Assembly: GCA_013139755.1 (NCBI GenBank)
Contig: WTAG01000264.1
Span: 1 to 7,050 of the forward strand
Length of the DNA: 7,050 bases
Direction: 5' to 3'
Source of the DNA: Methylomarinum sp.
GTDB taxonomy: Bacteria; Pseudomonadota; Gammaproteobacteria; Methylococcales; Methylomonadaceae
Position 1 is the first letter of the stretch. The number at the start of each line of letters is the position of its first letter. The translations under genes were made by a program, and so were the position numbers. Below are positions 5,798 to 7,050 of the stretch, in pieces. The notes under the pieces were generated by a model. It was not told where the DNA came from and did no database searches. It saw only the letters and a program-made list of their open reading frames with translations.

Positions 5798-6790
5798 TTG
5801 AAGATTCAAAAAACACTGGCCAAGCACGCTGGGCTACTTTATGCGAAAAAAATCTTACCAGCGGGAGAAAAGATTGATTTGGATCTTGATGATTCTGAAG
5901 TCGATCAATCTGGCCCGGCGCTTGTATGGTTGCATATGTGTGCGCTGCATCCGGATACTCGTGAGTTTCTGGAAAATGAAACTAATATGGATGAGCTAGT
6001 TATTGATGCCTTGCTTGCAGCCGAAACCCGACCACGTATCCTGGTGCGTAAAGAGGGGGTTATGCTCATTGTAAGAGCAATGAATCTGCACAAAAATGAT
6101 AAGCCTGAAGATATGATTTCGCTCAGAATATGGATAGATAATCATCGTGTTATCACTACTCGACGACGAGACATTATGGCTATTGAAGATGTTAAAAGCG
6201 CCATCGAACAGGGACAAGGACCGAAAAGCACCGGTGAATTTCTTACCATGATTACTAATCGCGTTTATGCCAGGATGGAGCCCTATGTTGAAGACCTTGA
6301 TGACCGTGTCGCTAGGGTTGAAGAGTTTCTTGCTTTATCTGAAGCAGAAGAGAGTGGTGAAGATAATGGGCTTATCAGGATAAGAACGGCTATTTTTAGA
6401 CGTTATATTAATCCCCAGAAAAATGTATTGGAAGGCTTGATTAAAGGTGGTTTTTCATGGCTTTCTGAAGAAAATACCGAGCATTTGATTGAAAGTCATG
6501 ACAGGGTGACACGCTATATCGAAACATTAAATGATATTCGTGATCGTACCCAGATTATTAATGACGAAATTGACAAGCTGAATAATGCAAAGTTAAATAA
6601 CACGACCTATATGTTTTCAGTTGCGGCTACAATTTTTCTGCCGCTTTCCTTTTTAACAGGTTTGATGGGTATTAACATTGGTGGAATGCCTGGTGTTGAA
6701 GCAGATATGGCATTTTGGATGTTTTCCCTGTTCTGTATAATTCTGGTGCTATTTCAGGTATTCATATTCAAGAAATTTAAATGGTTTTGA
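5798..6790 (+). CDS. zntB: ZntB-like CorA-superfamily divalent cation transporter
   Basis: This is a pentameric inner-membrane transporter of the CorA superfamily. Most of the protein (about 1-270) is the cytoplasmic funnel, including a long acidic and helical stretch at about 145-265. Two membrane segments lie at about 272-291 and 305-324, followed by a short basic end (KKFKWF). The superfamily signature just after TM1 is Gly-Ile-Asn (291-293) in GLMGINIGGMPG, not the Gly-Met-Asn of Mg2+-type CorA. This and the GGMPG loop match ZntB proteins, which move Zn2+. At 330 residues it matches E. coli ZntB (327). The TTG start is chosen for the AAAGGAGG site five bases upstream; GTG 5768 would add ten residues and overlap the channel gene. 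One base separates it from the channel stop. The metal carried is inferred from the family. Confidence 0.9.
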   Translation: MKIQKTLAKHAGLLYAKKILPAGEKIDLDLDDSEVDQSGPALVWLHMCALHPDTREFLENETNMDELVIDALLAAETRPRILVRKEGVMLIVRAMNLHKNDKPEDMISLRIWIDNHRVITTRRRDIMAIEDVKSAIEQGQGPKSTGEFLTMITNRVYARMEPYVEDLDDRVARVEEFLALSEAEESGEDNGLIRIRTAIFRRYINPQKNVLEGLIKGGFSWLSEENTEHLIESHDRVTRYIETLNDIRDRTQIINDEIDKLNNAKLNNTTYMFSVAATIFLPLSFLTGLMGINIGGMPGVEADMAFWMFSLFCIILVLFQVFIFKKFKWF

Positions 6791-6830
6791 TAAGTCGCCG
6801 TTATTCATCTCAAATTTAAAGTTGCGTTGT

Positions 6831-6856
6831 AAAGTCATTATATATAATGACTTTTT
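6831..6856 (+). terminator. Palindromic terminator after zntB
   Basis: AAAGTCATTA (6831-6840) and TAATGACTTT (6845-6854) form a perfect 10-bp stem with a TATA loop, and the run of five T (6852-6856) follows the last G-A-C. The stem has few G-C pairs, so strength is uncertain. It lies 40 bases after the zntB stop and is nearly symmetrical, so it may also act on transcripts arriving from the - strand. Confidence 0.6.
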
Positions 6857-6881
6857 AGGGCTTAATTAAAGAAGAGCTTCC

Positions 6882-7019
6882 TTAACGGTTAAAAATCTCA
6901 TTGAGTGGTTTAGGCTTTCCCAGCACGGCTTTCTCATAAAAAACCATTAAAAACTGTAGTACAATCCGAGCCCCTAAAATTTGGCACGACTCAGTGATAC
7001 ATGAACAACGAATTACCCG
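6882..7019 (-). pseudogene. Short protein-like open frame, possible gene remnant
   Basis: On the - strand, 45 sense codons run from just after a TGA (7020-7022) to TAA at 6882-6884. The last part reads MVFYEKAVLGKPKPLNEIFN and begins at ATG (6945-6947), giving a 21-residue peptide. Codon choice looks like coding sequence. No ribosome-binding site precedes the ATG, and I do not recognise the protein. It converges on the palindromic terminator at 6831-6856. It may be the truncated 3' end of a lost gene or a chance opening. Confidence 0.25.
6960..6965 (+). promoter_or_regulatory. Candidate -10 element for the gene at 7001
   Basis: TACAAT lies 35 bases before the ATG at 7001, downstream of the operon terminator. 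No convincing -35 box is present at 16-18 bases (the region is a run of A), so support is weak. Confidence 0.25.
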
Positions 7020-7050
7020 TCAGTAACAAACAAATAACTAGTTTTGTAGA
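7001..7050 (+). CDS. Possible 5' end of a new gene, cut by the window edge
   Basis: ATG 7001-7003 opens a frame that runs without a stop to the window end (MNNELPVSNKQITSFV, then an incomplete codon). It lies after the operon terminator and a candidate -10 element, as expected for the first gene of a new transcript. There is no clear Shine-Dalgarno. Sixteen codons are too few to recognise a family. Confidence 0.45.
   Translation, partial: MNNELPVSNKQITSFV

Larger units (their letters stand above)
1406..6790 (+). other. Predicted operon pqiA-pqiB-pqiC-K+ channel-zntB
   Basis: Five same-strand genes are spaced -8, -4, +2 and +1 bp, with no room for internal promoters outside coding sequence and no terminator between them. 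The first candidate terminator follows zntB at 6831-6856. Overlapping starts and stops suggest translational coupling along the whole message. Internal promoters within genes cannot be excluded. Confidence 0.8.

Noticed and set aside
5798..6790. CorA Mg2+ transporter rather than ZntB-like
   Set aside because: The signature is Gly-Ile-Asn followed by a GGMPG loop, as in ZntB, rather than Gly-Met-Asn; the metal itself cannot be read from sequence.

Overview
The window looks like chromosomal DNA from an AT-rich Gram-negative gammaproteobacterium. An outer-membrane-type lipoprotein (PqiC) and a periplasm-spanning MCE protein (PqiB) require a double membrane, and base composition and protein style resemble Legionella and its relatives. 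The genus is an inference from style only, with low confidence.

Bases 1-1405 are a decayed accessory region. It holds the C-terminal half of an IS4-family transposase (about 113-838). The N-terminus is missing and three shifts, all in the same direction, break the frame. A candidate right end of the element lies near 891-910. Beyond it are a bulged inverted repeat (912-967), an AT-rich hairpin, and a reading frame (1009-1314) with several stops that may be the ghost of another small gene. No intact gene was seen here.

Bases 1406-6790 are five intact genes on the + strand packed head to tail with junctions of -8, -4, +2 and +1 bp, so they probably form one operon. The first three are pqiA, pqiB and pqiC, an envelope lipid-transport system: PqiA in the inner membrane, PqiB as a three-MCE-domain periplasmic tunnel with a coiled-coil needle, and PqiC as an outer-membrane lipoprotein. 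They are followed by a six-TM voltage-gated potassium channel with an unusual Cys-containing C-terminal tail, then a CorA-superfamily ZntB-like divalent-cation transporter that starts at TTG behind a very strong ribosome-binding site. The pqiABC set is well known; its coupling to a K+ channel and a ZntB-type transporter is the most interesting arrangement here. It suggests that envelope lipid maintenance and ion or membrane-potential homeostasis are co-expressed.

Bases 6791-7050 carry a palindromic terminator (6831-6856), a short protein-like open frame on the - strand (6882-7019) that could be a gene remnant, and what may be the first 16 codons of a new + strand gene at 7001. No tRNA, rRNA, CRISPR array or intact mobile element was seen.
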